Below, piece after piece: positions 16,111 through 23,657 of a stretch of DNA of 64,000 nucleotides (positions are counted from its first letter, which is position 1; each line of letters opens with the position of its first letter). The notes under the pieces are model-generated. The model searched no databases. It had not been told where the DNA came from and was given only the letters and a program-made list of their open reading frames with translations. Made by a program: the position numbers and the translations under genes. Source of the stretch: JASLDZ01 sp038226305 (GTDB taxonomy: Bacteria > Pseudomonadota > Alphaproteobacteria > Caulobacterales > Caulobacteraceae); assembly GCA_038226305.1 (NCBI GenBank), contig JBBRQN010000015.1:7144-71143 (forward strand), in the 5' to 3' direction.

Positions 16111-17051
16111 CAGATCAGATACTGCTCAGCCACGGTGGCGCTGAGGCGCACGTTGTCGCGCAGGAAGCCGGTGATGAACTCATGCAGGCCGCCGCGGAAC
16201 ACCTGCTCGATCTTTGAGCGGTCGAGTCGGCTGAGGATGGCGCTCGCCTCCCGCTGGGCCGGGCCGCTGCGGCCATAGGCTTCTGCCAGATGGTCGAGGT
16301 TCGACGTGATCACCTCGTAGCAGGCCGCAAGTGAGCGCGGCATCTGTCGGTTCAGGATAAGAAGGTCGGCGACCAGCATGGGCTTCACCGCCTTGCGATA
16401 GACCCAGCGATAGGCTGTGAGCGCCGAGACCTCGCGCAGGATCGTGGTCCACTGGAAGTAGTCGAGGCTGCCGCCCACCGGCTCCCTCTCGGGCAGGAGC
16501 AGGTGGTACTTCACGTCGAGCAGGCGGGCGGTGTTGTCGGCCCGCTCGATCGCCATGCCGAGGCGCAGGAACCAGTAGGCGTCGTTGCGCAGCATGGTGC
16601 GGTGCGCCGACCCGTCGAAGGCCAGCGAGGTGCGCATCACCCAGTCGAGGAAGCGCGAGGTGGCCTCGTGGTCGGACACGTCCGGCTCCAGCCGCTGCAG
16701 CTCGTTCCAGGCGGCGTTCACGCCCTCCCAAGTGTCGCTGGTCAGCGCCGTGCGCACGGCGCGGGAGTTGGAGCGTGCCGCCTCGATGCACGACACGATG
16801 GACGACGGGTTGTCGTAGTCGAAGGCCAGGAACTGCAGCACCGAAGCCTCTGTGGCAACGCCGTGCTTGGCGTGGAACGCTTCGGCCACGCCTGCGGTGG
16901 CGACCGCGCTCTCCCATTCGGCTGAGACGCCAGCATAGGACGACGGCAGGGCGGACAGGCGCATGGCCGCATCCAGAACCCGGGCGAGGAAGTCGGCCCG
17001 CTCGATATAGCGGGCGCTCCAGTAGAGGCTGTCTGCGGCGCGGGAGAGCAT
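16110..17051 (-). CDS. Alpha-E domain protein (DUF403)
   Basis: A 313-residue all-helical product. The N-terminal MLSRAADSLYWSARYIERAD and the ERADNTARLLDVKYHLLLP segment are typical of alpha-E proteins. No enzymatic motif is visible and biochemical function is unknown; the family almost always travels with the ATP-grasp protein encoded just upstream. Both ends overlap neighbours by one base (TGATG), so the three genes are translationally coupled. The start at 17051 is fixed by that overlap and by the family N-terminus. Confidence 0.85.
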   Translation of the reverse strand: MLSRAADSLYWSARYIERADFLARVLDAAMRLSALPSSYAGVSAEWESAVATAGVAEAFHAKHGVATEASVLQFLAFDYDNPSSIVSCIEAARSNSRAVRTALTSDTWEGVNAAWNELQRLEPDVSDHEATSRFLDWVMRTSLAFDGSAHRTMLRNDAYWFLRLGMAIERADNTARLLDVKYHLLLPEREPVGGSLDYFQWTTILREVSALTAYRWVYRKAVKPMLVADLLILNRQMPRSLAACYEVITSNLDHLAEAYGRSGPAQREASAILSRLDRSKIEQVFRGGLHEFITGFLRDNVRLSATVAEQYLI

Positions 17052-18502
17052 CAGGCGTCCAGCACCCAGGTATCCTTGGTGCCTCCGCCCTGGGAGGAAT
17101 TGACCACTAGGGAGCCTTCGGTGAGGGCGACGCGCGTGAGGCCGCCGGGGGTGATCCGCACCTTGTCGGCCCCCGTCAGCACGAAGGGCCGCAGGTCCAC
17201 GTGCCGGGGGGCCAGCCCGGTATCCGTGAACGTCGGGCAGGTGGAGAGCGCCAAGGTGGGCTGGGCGATGAAAGTGGCCGGGTTGGCGATCAGCTTGGCG
17301 CGGAACGTCTCGATCTCGTCGTGGGTGGAGGTGGGGCCGACCAGCATGCCGTAGCCTCCGGAACCCGCGCACTCCTTCACCACGAGCTCCGGCAGGCGGT
17401 CCAGAACCTCGGCCAGGGCATCGGGCTCGCGGCAGCGCCACGTGGGCACATTGGCGATCTTCGCATCTTCGCCCGTGTAGAAGCGGATCAGCTCGGGCAT
17501 GTAGCTGTAGACGGCCTTGTCGTCCGAAACCCCGGTGCCCACCGCGTTGGCGAGAGTGACGTTGCCCGCCGCATAGGCCCCCATCAGGCCCGGCACCCCC
17601 AGGATCGAGTCCGGCCGGAAGCACAGGGGGTCGATGAAGGCATCGTCGAGCCTGCGATAGATCACGTCCACCCGCTTCGGCCCATCGGTGGTGCGCATGT
17701 AGACGAAGGCATCGTCCACGAAGAGGTCTGCCCCCTCCACCAGCTCAACCCCCAGCTTGTCGGCCAGGAAGCTGTGCTCGTAAAACGCCGAGTTGAACGG
17801 GCCGGGGGTCAGCAGCACGACGGTGGGATCGCTGTCGCCTGCACGGGGGCTGACCGAGCGCAGGGTGTCCAGCAAGGCGTCGGTGTAGGTTTCCACGGGG
17901 GCGATGCGGTGCTCGGAGAACAGCTCCGGGAACAGGCGCATCATCACCTCCCGGTTCTCCAGCATGTAGCTGACGCCCGAGGGGGTGCGGGCGTTGTCCT
18001 CCAGCACGTAGAACTCGTCCGGCCCCGTGCGCACGAGGTCGATGCCGGCGAGGTGCACGAACACGTCGTGCGGCGGGCGCAGCCCCTGCATCTCAAGCGA
18101 GAACTGCGGATTCTGCAGGATGAGGTCTTCGGGAATGATCCCCGCCGCCACGCATTCGCGCTTGCCGTAGACGTCGAGCAGGAAGGCGTTCAGCGCCCGC
18201 GCCCGCTGCTCCAGCCCCGCCTCCAGCCGCGTCCATTCGGGCCGGGAGATGATGCGCGGCACGATGTCGAAGGGGATCAGTCGCTCCTCGGCATCGTCGT
18301 CGCCGTACACCGCGAAGGTGATGCCGATGCGCCGGAAAAAGTGCTCCGCCTGCCGACGCCGGGCCGCTAGCAGCACCGGCGGCGCCGACTCCAGCCACGC
18401 CGACAGCCGCGCATAGACCTCGCGAACCTTCGGCGAAGTGGCACCGGCCACCCCCGGCTCATGCATCTCGTTGAAAGCCGGCACGTCCCCTCGCTCGTTC
18501 AC
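17051..18502 (-). CDS. Circularly permuted ATP-grasp protein (DUF404/DUF407)
   Basis: A 483-residue product. The N-terminal half carries FAVYGDDDAEERLIPFDIVPR and EDNARTPSGVSYMLENRE; the C-terminal half has VVKECAGSGGYGMLVGP, a nucleotide-binding Lys/Gly-rich loop, and ends QGGGTKDTWVLDA. This order marks the permuted ATP-grasp family, predicted to form amide bonds between amino acids or onto a protein. First gene of the coupled trio with alpha-E and transglutaminase genes. No signal peptide. Substrate unknown. Confidence 0.87.
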   Translation of the reverse strand: MNERGDVPAFNEMHEPGVAGATSPKVREVYARLSAWLESAPPVLLAARRRQAEHFFRRIGITFAVYGDDDAEERLIPFDIVPRIISRPEWTRLEAGLEQRARALNAFLLDVYGKRECVAAGIIPEDLILQNPQFSLEMQGLRPPHDVFVHLAGIDLVRTGPDEFYVLEDNARTPSGVSYMLENREVMMRLFPELFSEHRIAPVETYTDALLDTLRSVSPRAGDSDPTVVLLTPGPFNSAFYEHSFLADKLGVELVEGADLFVDDAFVYMRTTDGPKRVDVIYRRLDDAFIDPLCFRPDSILGVPGLMGAYAAGNVTLANAVGTGVSDDKAVYSYMPELIRFYTGEDAKIANVPTWRCREPDALAEVLDRLPELVVKECAGSGGYGMLVGPTSTHDEIETFRAKLIANPATFIAQPTLALSTCPTFTDTGLAPRHVDLRPFVLTGADKVRITPGGLTRVALTEGSLVVNSSQGGGTKDTWVLDA

Positions 18503-18566
18503 TTGGGATGCTAACGCATTGAACCGCTTTGGCGATGCGTCAGGCGAACGATGCTGTGGCCGCCCT

Positions 18567-18593
18567 CCCGGCGCCTATCCATTAGGCGCCGGG
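18567..18593 (-). terminator. Strong hairpin after the S9 peptidase gene
   Basis: CCCGGCGCCTA and TAGGCGCCGGG form a perfect 11-base-pair stem with a five-base loop (TCCAT). It starts 7 bases beyond the S9 peptidase stop and 65 bases before the ATP-grasp start, so it separates two same-strand units. No T run follows. Confidence 0.7.
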
Positions 18594-18599
18594 TGCGGA

Positions 18600-20507
18600 T
18601 CACATCCCCGGGGCGAGGTACTTGTCGAACCAGCCAACGGTGCGGTCCGTCAGGTCCTTGTTGTGCTCAGGGGAGCGGATGCCGTGGCCTTCGCCTTCGT
18701 AGATAACGAGGCTTGAGGGCACCTTCATCGCCTTCAGGCCAGCGTAGAACTCCAGGCTCTGCGGGGCGGGGCATTCCACGTCTCGCTCGCCCACGTAGAT
18801 GAACGTGGGGGTCTTGGCGGCCTTGATGTAGCGGATCGGCGAGAGCTTATCGTAGATCGCCGGGTCGTTGTAGAACGTGTCCCCGAAGAACGGAGGCATC
18901 CACTCGGCGATGCCGTTCTGGCCGTAGTAGCTCGACCAGTTGGAGATGCCGGCACCCGCCACCGCCGCCTTGAAGCGGTTGGTGTGGGTCACGCTCCACA
19001 TGGTCATGAACCCCCCGTAGGAGTGGCCGAACACGCCCAGGCGCTTGTCGTCGATGGGGGCGACCTTTTCGGCCGCGTCCACGCCCTTGAGGATGTCGCC
19101 CAGGTCGCCACCGCCGAGGTCGCGCACGTTGGCCCGCACGAAGGCCTCACCCTGCCCGTAGGAGCCGCGCGGGTTGGGCTGGAACACGTAGTAGCCGCGA
19201 CTCACGAGGTCGTAGACCGTGCCGCGGGACACATACGTCGGGGTGGTCGAAGAGCTCGGGCCGCCGTGAACCAGCGTCACCATCGGATAGGTCTTGCCCG
19301 GCGTGGTCTGCAGCGGGCCGACCAGCCAGCCCTGCACGTCGAAGCCGTCGTTCTTCCAGGTGATGGACTGCGCCTTCACCTTGGGCGCGATGGCGTCGTT
19401 GTCGTGGGTGAGGATGCGCCCGCCCTCCGGCCCGTGCACGCCGATCAGGGGGGCGTGCTCGAAGTCCTGGATCACCGCCACGGCGGTGCGACCGTCGGCG
19501 GAGAAGCTGGCCTTGCCGTCCGCTGCGCTCATCGTCACGGGGGCGGCGTTGGTGATGCTCGTCTTGCCGGTGGCGGGATCCACGTCGACGAAGGCGAACT
19601 TGTCGCCGATCACGGCGGTGGCCTTGATCACGCCATTCCGGAACGTGAAGCCGTTGAAGGTGCCCTTGAAGCCGGGGGTGATGTCCTTCGGCTCGCCGCC
19701 GTTGGCCGACACCGTGTAGAGGTCGCCGCCTACGGGTCCGAAATCGCTCATCAGCCCACCGATGAAGGCCACGCTGCGCCCGTCGGTGGACATGCGGGGC
19801 ATGTTCACCTGAAACTTCGGCGAGGCCAGCACGCGCTCGGAAGCGTCGAGGCCGAAGCGCTCCACCTTGGCGATCCACCAGTTGTTGTCGCCGTTGCCCT
19901 TGGCGGCGGTGGCCACGAAGCCCTGCCCGTCGGTCGCCCAGTCGTATTCGTAGACGAAGGTGTCCGAAGGCGAGACGTAGCGCACGACGCCGCCCGCCAC
20001 CGACACGACGCCGATGCGCTGCTCGTCGTCCACCACGCCGATCTCGCCCACCTGCGGGATGCCCGCGGCCGTGGCGCCGGTGAGCTTGCGGGCACCGGGC
20101 GTGGCCAGTATGGCCAGCATCTTGCCGTCAGGCGACCAGCGGGGCGTCTGCGCGACGCCCTTCACCGTGGTCACCACCCGCGCCGTGGCACCGTCGGTGA
20201 CGTAGAGGGTGGCCGTGCCCGCCCCGTCGCTAGCCATGAAGGCCAGGGCGGACGAGTCAGGGCTGAACACGGCGCCGGAATAGCTGCAGGTTCCGCAGGG
20301 GTCGAAGGTGGCCTGCACCTTGCCGTCCACCGCGCTGCGCACCAGCACCACGGGGCGGGCGGGCTTTCCGGCCCCGCCATCCTGCGACTCGGTGGAGACC
20401 ACCTTCTGCGCGTTGGGCGAGATGGCCACGCCCGCGTATTGATGCACCCGCGCCTGAGCGACGGGGGCGGCCTGCAGGCTGAGAACGGCGGCGAGGGTGA
20501 GCAACAT
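18600..20507 (-). CDS. S9-family prolyl oligopeptidase/dipeptidyl peptidase, exported
   Basis: A 635-residue product with a signal peptide (MLLTLAAVLSLQAAPVAQA). A WD40-like beta-propeller N-terminal domain carries repeated motifs such as SPDSSALAFMASD, RWSPDGKMLAIL and MSTDGRSVAFIGG. The C-terminal alpha/beta-hydrolase domain holds Ser near 496 (GVFGHSYGGFM), Asp near 575 (GERDVECP) and His near 607 (GEGHGI). It is expected to cleave short peptides, often after Pro or Ala, in the periplasm. Followed by a strong hairpin. Confidence 0.9.
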   Translation of the reverse strand: MLLTLAAVLSLQAAPVAQARVHQYAGVAISPNAQKVVSTESQDGGAGKPARPVVLVRSAVDGKVQATFDPCGTCSYSGAVFSPDSSALAFMASDGAGTATLYVTDGATARVVTTVKGVAQTPRWSPDGKMLAILATPGARKLTGATAAGIPQVGEIGVVDDEQRIGVVSVAGGVVRYVSPSDTFVYEYDWATDGQGFVATAAKGNGDNNWWIAKVERFGLDASERVLASPKFQVNMPRMSTDGRSVAFIGGLMSDFGPVGGDLYTVSANGGEPKDITPGFKGTFNGFTFRNGVIKATAVIGDKFAFVDVDPATGKTSITNAAPVTMSAADGKASFSADGRTAVAVIQDFEHAPLIGVHGPEGGRILTHDNDAIAPKVKAQSITWKNDGFDVQGWLVGPLQTTPGKTYPMVTLVHGGPSSSTTPTYVSRGTVYDLVSRGYYVFQPNPRGSYGQGEAFVRANVRDLGGGDLGDILKGVDAAEKVAPIDDKRLGVFGHSYGGFMTMWSVTHTNRFKAAVAGAGISNWSSYYGQNGIAEWMPPFFGDTFYNDPAIYDKLSPIRYIKAAKTPTFIYVGERDVECPAPQSLEFYAGLKAMKVPSSLVIYEGEGHGIRSPEHNKDLTDRTVGWFDKYLAPGM

Positions 20508-20592
20508 GAACAGCTTTCGAGTCCGGGGGATGACGCGAGCATCGGGCGTGGGCGGTCGTGCCGCCGCACCTCAATAGCGCCTGGCGAACCCC

Positions 20593-21600
20593 GTGCAACC
20601 GGTGCCCCCTCGCATCCTGTTCCTGCCCGCCAGCGGCCCGGGCGTCGGCGGCGGCCACGTGCTGCGCTGCCTGGCGCTGGCGCAGGCGCTCGAGGCTCGC
20701 GGAGCCGTGGTCGCGTTCGGGGTGGAGGCTGAGGGCGGGCGGCTGCTGATGCGCTTCGCACCGGGTGCCGCAACGCTGCAGGGCACACCGCAAGTCGCAG
20801 AGGACTGGGGTGCGGAGACCGTGGTGTTCGACGACTACGGGCGTGACGCACAGGGCGAAGCGACTTTCGAGCGGGGAGGCCGCTTGATCGTCGCGATCGA
20901 CGATCTGGCCGATCGGCCGCACCGCGCGACACTCCTGATCGACCCCACCTATGGCCGCGATCCCTCGGCCTATTCGAGTCTCCTGCCGCCGGGTTCGCAG
21001 GTGCTGGCCGGGGCTGAATACGCGCTCCTGAGACGGGAGTTCGCCAATGCCAGCCCCAGGCCCTCGGGTACCACGGTGCAGCGGCTGTTCATTGGCTTCG
21101 GCCTCGCCGATCCGGGCGGCGTGACGGCGCGGGCGGTCGGTGCCCTCCTCCCCGCCCTCCCCGCCTGCGCCTTCGACGTGGTGGTGGGCGCAGGCGCGTC
21201 CAGCGTTCCCAACCTGCAGGAGCTTGCGGAGCGTGAACCGCGCCTCACCCTGCACATCGAGACCGACCGGGCCGCCGACCTGATGGCCGCGGCCGACCTC
21301 GCCATCGGCGGCGGCGGCGCTTCCACCTGGGAGCGGTTCCGCCTGGCCCTGCCCAGCGTCTGCGTGGTCGTCGCCGACAACCAGCGAGCGCTGGCTCACG
21401 CCCTCTCGCAGGCCGGGGCGCAACTCACGATCGAGGCCGACGATCCCGCGTTCGAGGTGACGCTGACCGAAGCCGTCCTCCGCCTCGCGTCCGAGCCTGA
21501 CCTGCGGGCAGAGCTCGCATCCAACGGTGCCGCCCTCTGCGACGGGCGGGGGGCGGAGCGGGCCGCGGCCGCGATCCTGGCGGCGATCAGCCGACGGTGA
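20593..21600 (+). CDS. pseG: UDP-2,4-diacetamido-trideoxy-altropyranose hydrolase (PseG/FlmD)
   Basis: Removes UDP from UDP-2,4-diacetamido-2,4,6-trideoxy-altropyranose, the fourth step to CMP-pseudaminic acid, which decorates flagellin in Caulobacter relatives. The 335-residue GT-B-like product has GVGGGHVLRCLALAQAL (the family's glycine loop with conserved His), VVFDDYG, IDDLADRPH and the C-terminal AADLAIGGGGASTWERF. The GTG at 20593 is the likely start; GTG 20602 is an alternative. It faces pseH and overlaps its 3' end by 14 bases. Confidence 0.85.
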   Translation: MQPVPPRILFLPASGPGVGGGHVLRCLALAQALEARGAVVAFGVEAEGGRLLMRFAPGAATLQGTPQVAEDWGAETVVFDDYGRDAQGEATFERGGRLIVAIDDLADRPHRATLLIDPTYGRDPSAYSSLLPPGSQVLAGAEYALLRREFANASPRPSGTTVQRLFIGFGLADPGGVTARAVGALLPALPACAFDVVVGAGASSVPNLQELAEREPRLTLHIETDRAADLMAAADLAIGGGGASTWERFRLALPSVCVVVADNQRALAHALSQAGAQLTIEADDPAFEVTLTEAVLRLASEPDLRAELASNGAALCDGRGAERAAAAILAAISRR

Positions 21601-22186
21601 TGGTTTCGGGGTCGTAGCCCTTGGCGACAAGGCGGGCCCGGGCAGGGGGTTCGGCCTCGCGCCAGCCCTCCGGCGACAGCGCCAGCCGCACCACGTCGCG
21701 GTCCTCCCCCGCCTTGACCACGTGGGCGCGCAGGAGCGCCTGTCGGCGGAAGCCGAAGGCCTCGTGCAGGGCGATGACGGCGGTGTTCTCCACGAACACC
21801 TCGCAGGCCAGCGTGGCGAGCCCGAGCGCCCCGAACACATGGCCGATCACCGCATATTCCACCGCCGAGCCCACGCCCCGCCCCCGCACGGTCGGGTCGG
21901 CAAGGTAGTAGGCCCACTCGCAGGCCCCCAAGCCCCGGTCGATCCGCACGAGGTTGGCGACGCCCACACCCACCCCGTCCACCTCGACGATCCAGTAGAG
22001 CCGGTCAGGCTCCGGCATCGCGCGGGCGGCCAGGACGCCATCGATCCAGCGGGCGTGGTCGGAGGGGGCGATATCCCCGTCACCGTACATCCAGCGAGCC
22101 ACCTCCGGGCTGTTGCGCCAGGCGAGCACCGGATCGCGGTCGGCCAAGGCGAGCGGGCGCAGGTTCACGATCCCACCCTCGCTCAT
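21587..22186 (-). CDS. pseH: GNAT acetyltransferase of pseudaminic acid synthesis (PseH/FlmH)
   Basis: A 199-residue N-acetyltransferase expected to acetylate the 4-amino sugar nucleotide before the PseG step. GNAT features are the N-terminal NLRPLALADRDPVLAWRNSPEVARWM, DHARWIDG, the acetyl-CoA loop (TVRGRGVGSAV) and ENTAVIALHEAFGFRRQ. The RNSPEVARWM and EWAYYLADP segments match the sugar-acetylating subgroup. Overlaps pseF by four bases (ATGA) and pseG tail to tail by 14. Neighbouring pse genes make this assignment stronger than the domain alone would. Confidence 0.82.
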   Translation of the reverse strand: MSEGGIVNLRPLALADRDPVLAWRNSPEVARWMYGDGDIAPSDHARWIDGVLAARAMPEPDRLYWIVEVDGVGVGVANLVRIDRGLGACEWAYYLADPTVRGRGVGSAVEYAVIGHVFGALGLATLACEVFVENTAVIALHEAFGFRRQALLRAHVVKAGEDRDVVRLALSPEGWREAEPPARARLVAKGYDPETITVG

Positions 22187-22890
22187 GGGATGTTCACCAG
22201 CACACGGTCGGGATGGACCGCCTGCCAGGCCAGCACATCCTCCGACGTGAAGGCCGGGTTCCGCGGATACAGGTCGGCATAGACCGCCTGCACGAAGGCG
22301 AAGTCTTCAGGGGTGTCCACCGTCCAGCGGTAGCGGAGCGACGGGTCGCGGGTGAGCGAGCGGACGGTGAAACGCTGCGAGCGGCGGTGGATGAAGGGCG
22401 TGACGTGCTCGCGCTCCTCCGGGTCCGTGGCCTCTTCGTGCGCGGCGAGGAGTGCTGCCGTGCGCACGGCCTCCACGTCCAGCCCCTTGGGAAAGGTCCA
22501 CCCCTGCGAGATGTGGGTGAGGTCGGCGCCGGTGGCGGCGTGCTCGGCCACGACCCGGTCGATCAGCTCCGGGTCGGCCAGGGGGCAGTCGGCGGTGAGG
22601 CGCAGCACACTGCCCGCACCCTCGTCGCCGAACCGGTCGAGCACGCCAGCGAAGCGCGCCAGCACATCGTCCAGCGGGCCGCGGTGCAGGTCGACGCCGA
22701 TCGCACTTGCGGCATCCTGCAGAGGATCGTCCGAAGCCTGGGTGCTGGTGGCGATCACGATACGGGTGATGGACTTTGACCGGCGCAGGCGCTCGATCTG
22801 CCGGGCGATCATCGGCTTGCCCAGGAGAGGCATGAGCACCTTTCCCGGAAGGCGTCGGGACGACATTCGCGCCTGAAGGATGGCCAGCAT
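22183..22890 (-). CDS. pseF: Cytidylyltransferase of sugar-acid activation (PseF/SpsF-like)
   Basis: A 235-residue nucleotidyltransferase with the signature N-terminus MLAILQARMSSRRLPGKVLMPLLGKP, including the ARxxSxRLPGK loop that binds CTP, and later LRLTADCPLADPELID and RYRWTVDTPEDF. It would activate pseudaminic acid (or a related sugar) as its CMP form; the SpsF-like subgroup is also annotated as a flagellin-modification enzyme (FlmC). First gene of a two-gene unit with pseH. The remaining steps (PseB, PseC, PseI) are not in the window. Confidence 0.78.
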   Translation of the reverse strand: MLAILQARMSSRRLPGKVLMPLLGKPMIARQIERLRRSKSITRIVIATSTQASDDPLQDAASAIGVDLHRGPLDDVLARFAGVLDRFGDEGAGSVLRLTADCPLADPELIDRVVAEHAATGADLTHISQGWTFPKGLDVEAVRTAALLAAHEEATDPEEREHVTPFIHRRSQRFTVRSLTRDPSLRYRWTVDTPEDFAFVQAVYADLYPRNPAFTSEDVLAWQAVHPDRVLVNIP

Positions 22891-23000
22891 GGTGCCAAGC
22901 CTGCCCGCCCGAGGTTAAGCGGCGGTGACTCCCCTTCCCTCGGGCCGCCCCAGAGCCCATCGTTGAGGCTCGCGACACCTCGAGCGCGCGGAGGCGCCGG

Positions 23001-23552
23001 ATGGCATGGCTGAAGACCCTGATCGCCGGGGCGGCGCTGAGCGCACTTCTGGCTGCTCCGGCCTGCGCCCAGCGCACCCGCGGCCCCGCACAGGCGGGCG
23101 GCTGCGTGCGTGAGAGCCGGGCGGGCCTGCTCGCCGAATCCACAGGCGGCCGCATCATGCTGGACGACGGGGCCGAGCGCGTGATCCTCACCTCCGTCTG
23201 CGGCGAGCCCCTGGCGTCGCGCGTGCGGCGGGGCGACGGCCGGCGCTTCATCCTCCTCGTGGACGACCTGCGGGCGGAGCGGCCAACGGGTGCGGTGTTC
23301 AGCCTGCATCTGGAGGAGCCCACGGGGGGCGAGCCCGACGGGGTGCTGGGCTCGCTCAGCTTCTTCGCCGCCCGCCCGCCCGCGGCCCCCGGCGCCACCC
23401 GCCGGGTGAGCTACGACGTGACCTCAACCGTGCGCGGACTGGCCGAGTCCGGGCGGCTGGAACAGGGACTCGTGGTGCTGCTGCGCCCCAGCGGGCGGCC
23501 CTCCCCGGGGGCGATGGCCAGCGTCTCCAGGCTGCAGCTGGTCGAACAGTAG
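23001..23552 (+). CDS. Secreted protein resembling the tyrosinase C-terminal domain
   Basis: A 183-residue product with a signal peptide (LKTLIAGAALSALLAAPACA). GGAGG lies a few bases before the ATG. The second half can be matched by eye with the C-terminal 110 residues of the tyrosinase encoded just downstream: FSLHLEEPTGGEPDGVLGSL against YAVYLEAPTSGGGREKILVG, then SFFA/NFFS, RRVSYDVTSTV/RAVSFDVTAAA, and LAESGRLEQGL/LASQGRLEAAP. That domain corresponds to the beta-sandwich that caps the active site in many type-3 copper oxidases. Here it stands alone, so it may act as a partner or copper-loading helper of the tyrosinase. The mature part has Cys 35 and Cys 67. Confidence 0.7.
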   Translation: MAWLKTLIAGAALSALLAAPACAQRTRGPAQAGGCVRESRAGLLAESTGGRIMLDDGAERVILTSVCGEPLASRVRRGDGRRFILLVDDLRAERPTGAVFSLHLEEPTGGEPDGVLGSLSFFAARPPAAPGATRRVSYDVTSTVRGLAESGRLEQGLVVLLRPSGRPSPGAMASVSRLQLVEQ

Positions 23553-23657
23553 GGGCGAGCGGAGACGCGGCTGGCTCGCGCGACACACGAGCGCACTCCC
23601 CAGCGTGGCCCTGGCGCGTTAACGTTCTTCAACAAGCCGGGTCGGGGGGCCTGAATC

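Noticed and set aside
20593..22890. A complete pseudaminic acid operon
   Set aside because: Only PseG, PseH and PseF candidates are present; PseB, PseC and PseI are not in the window.
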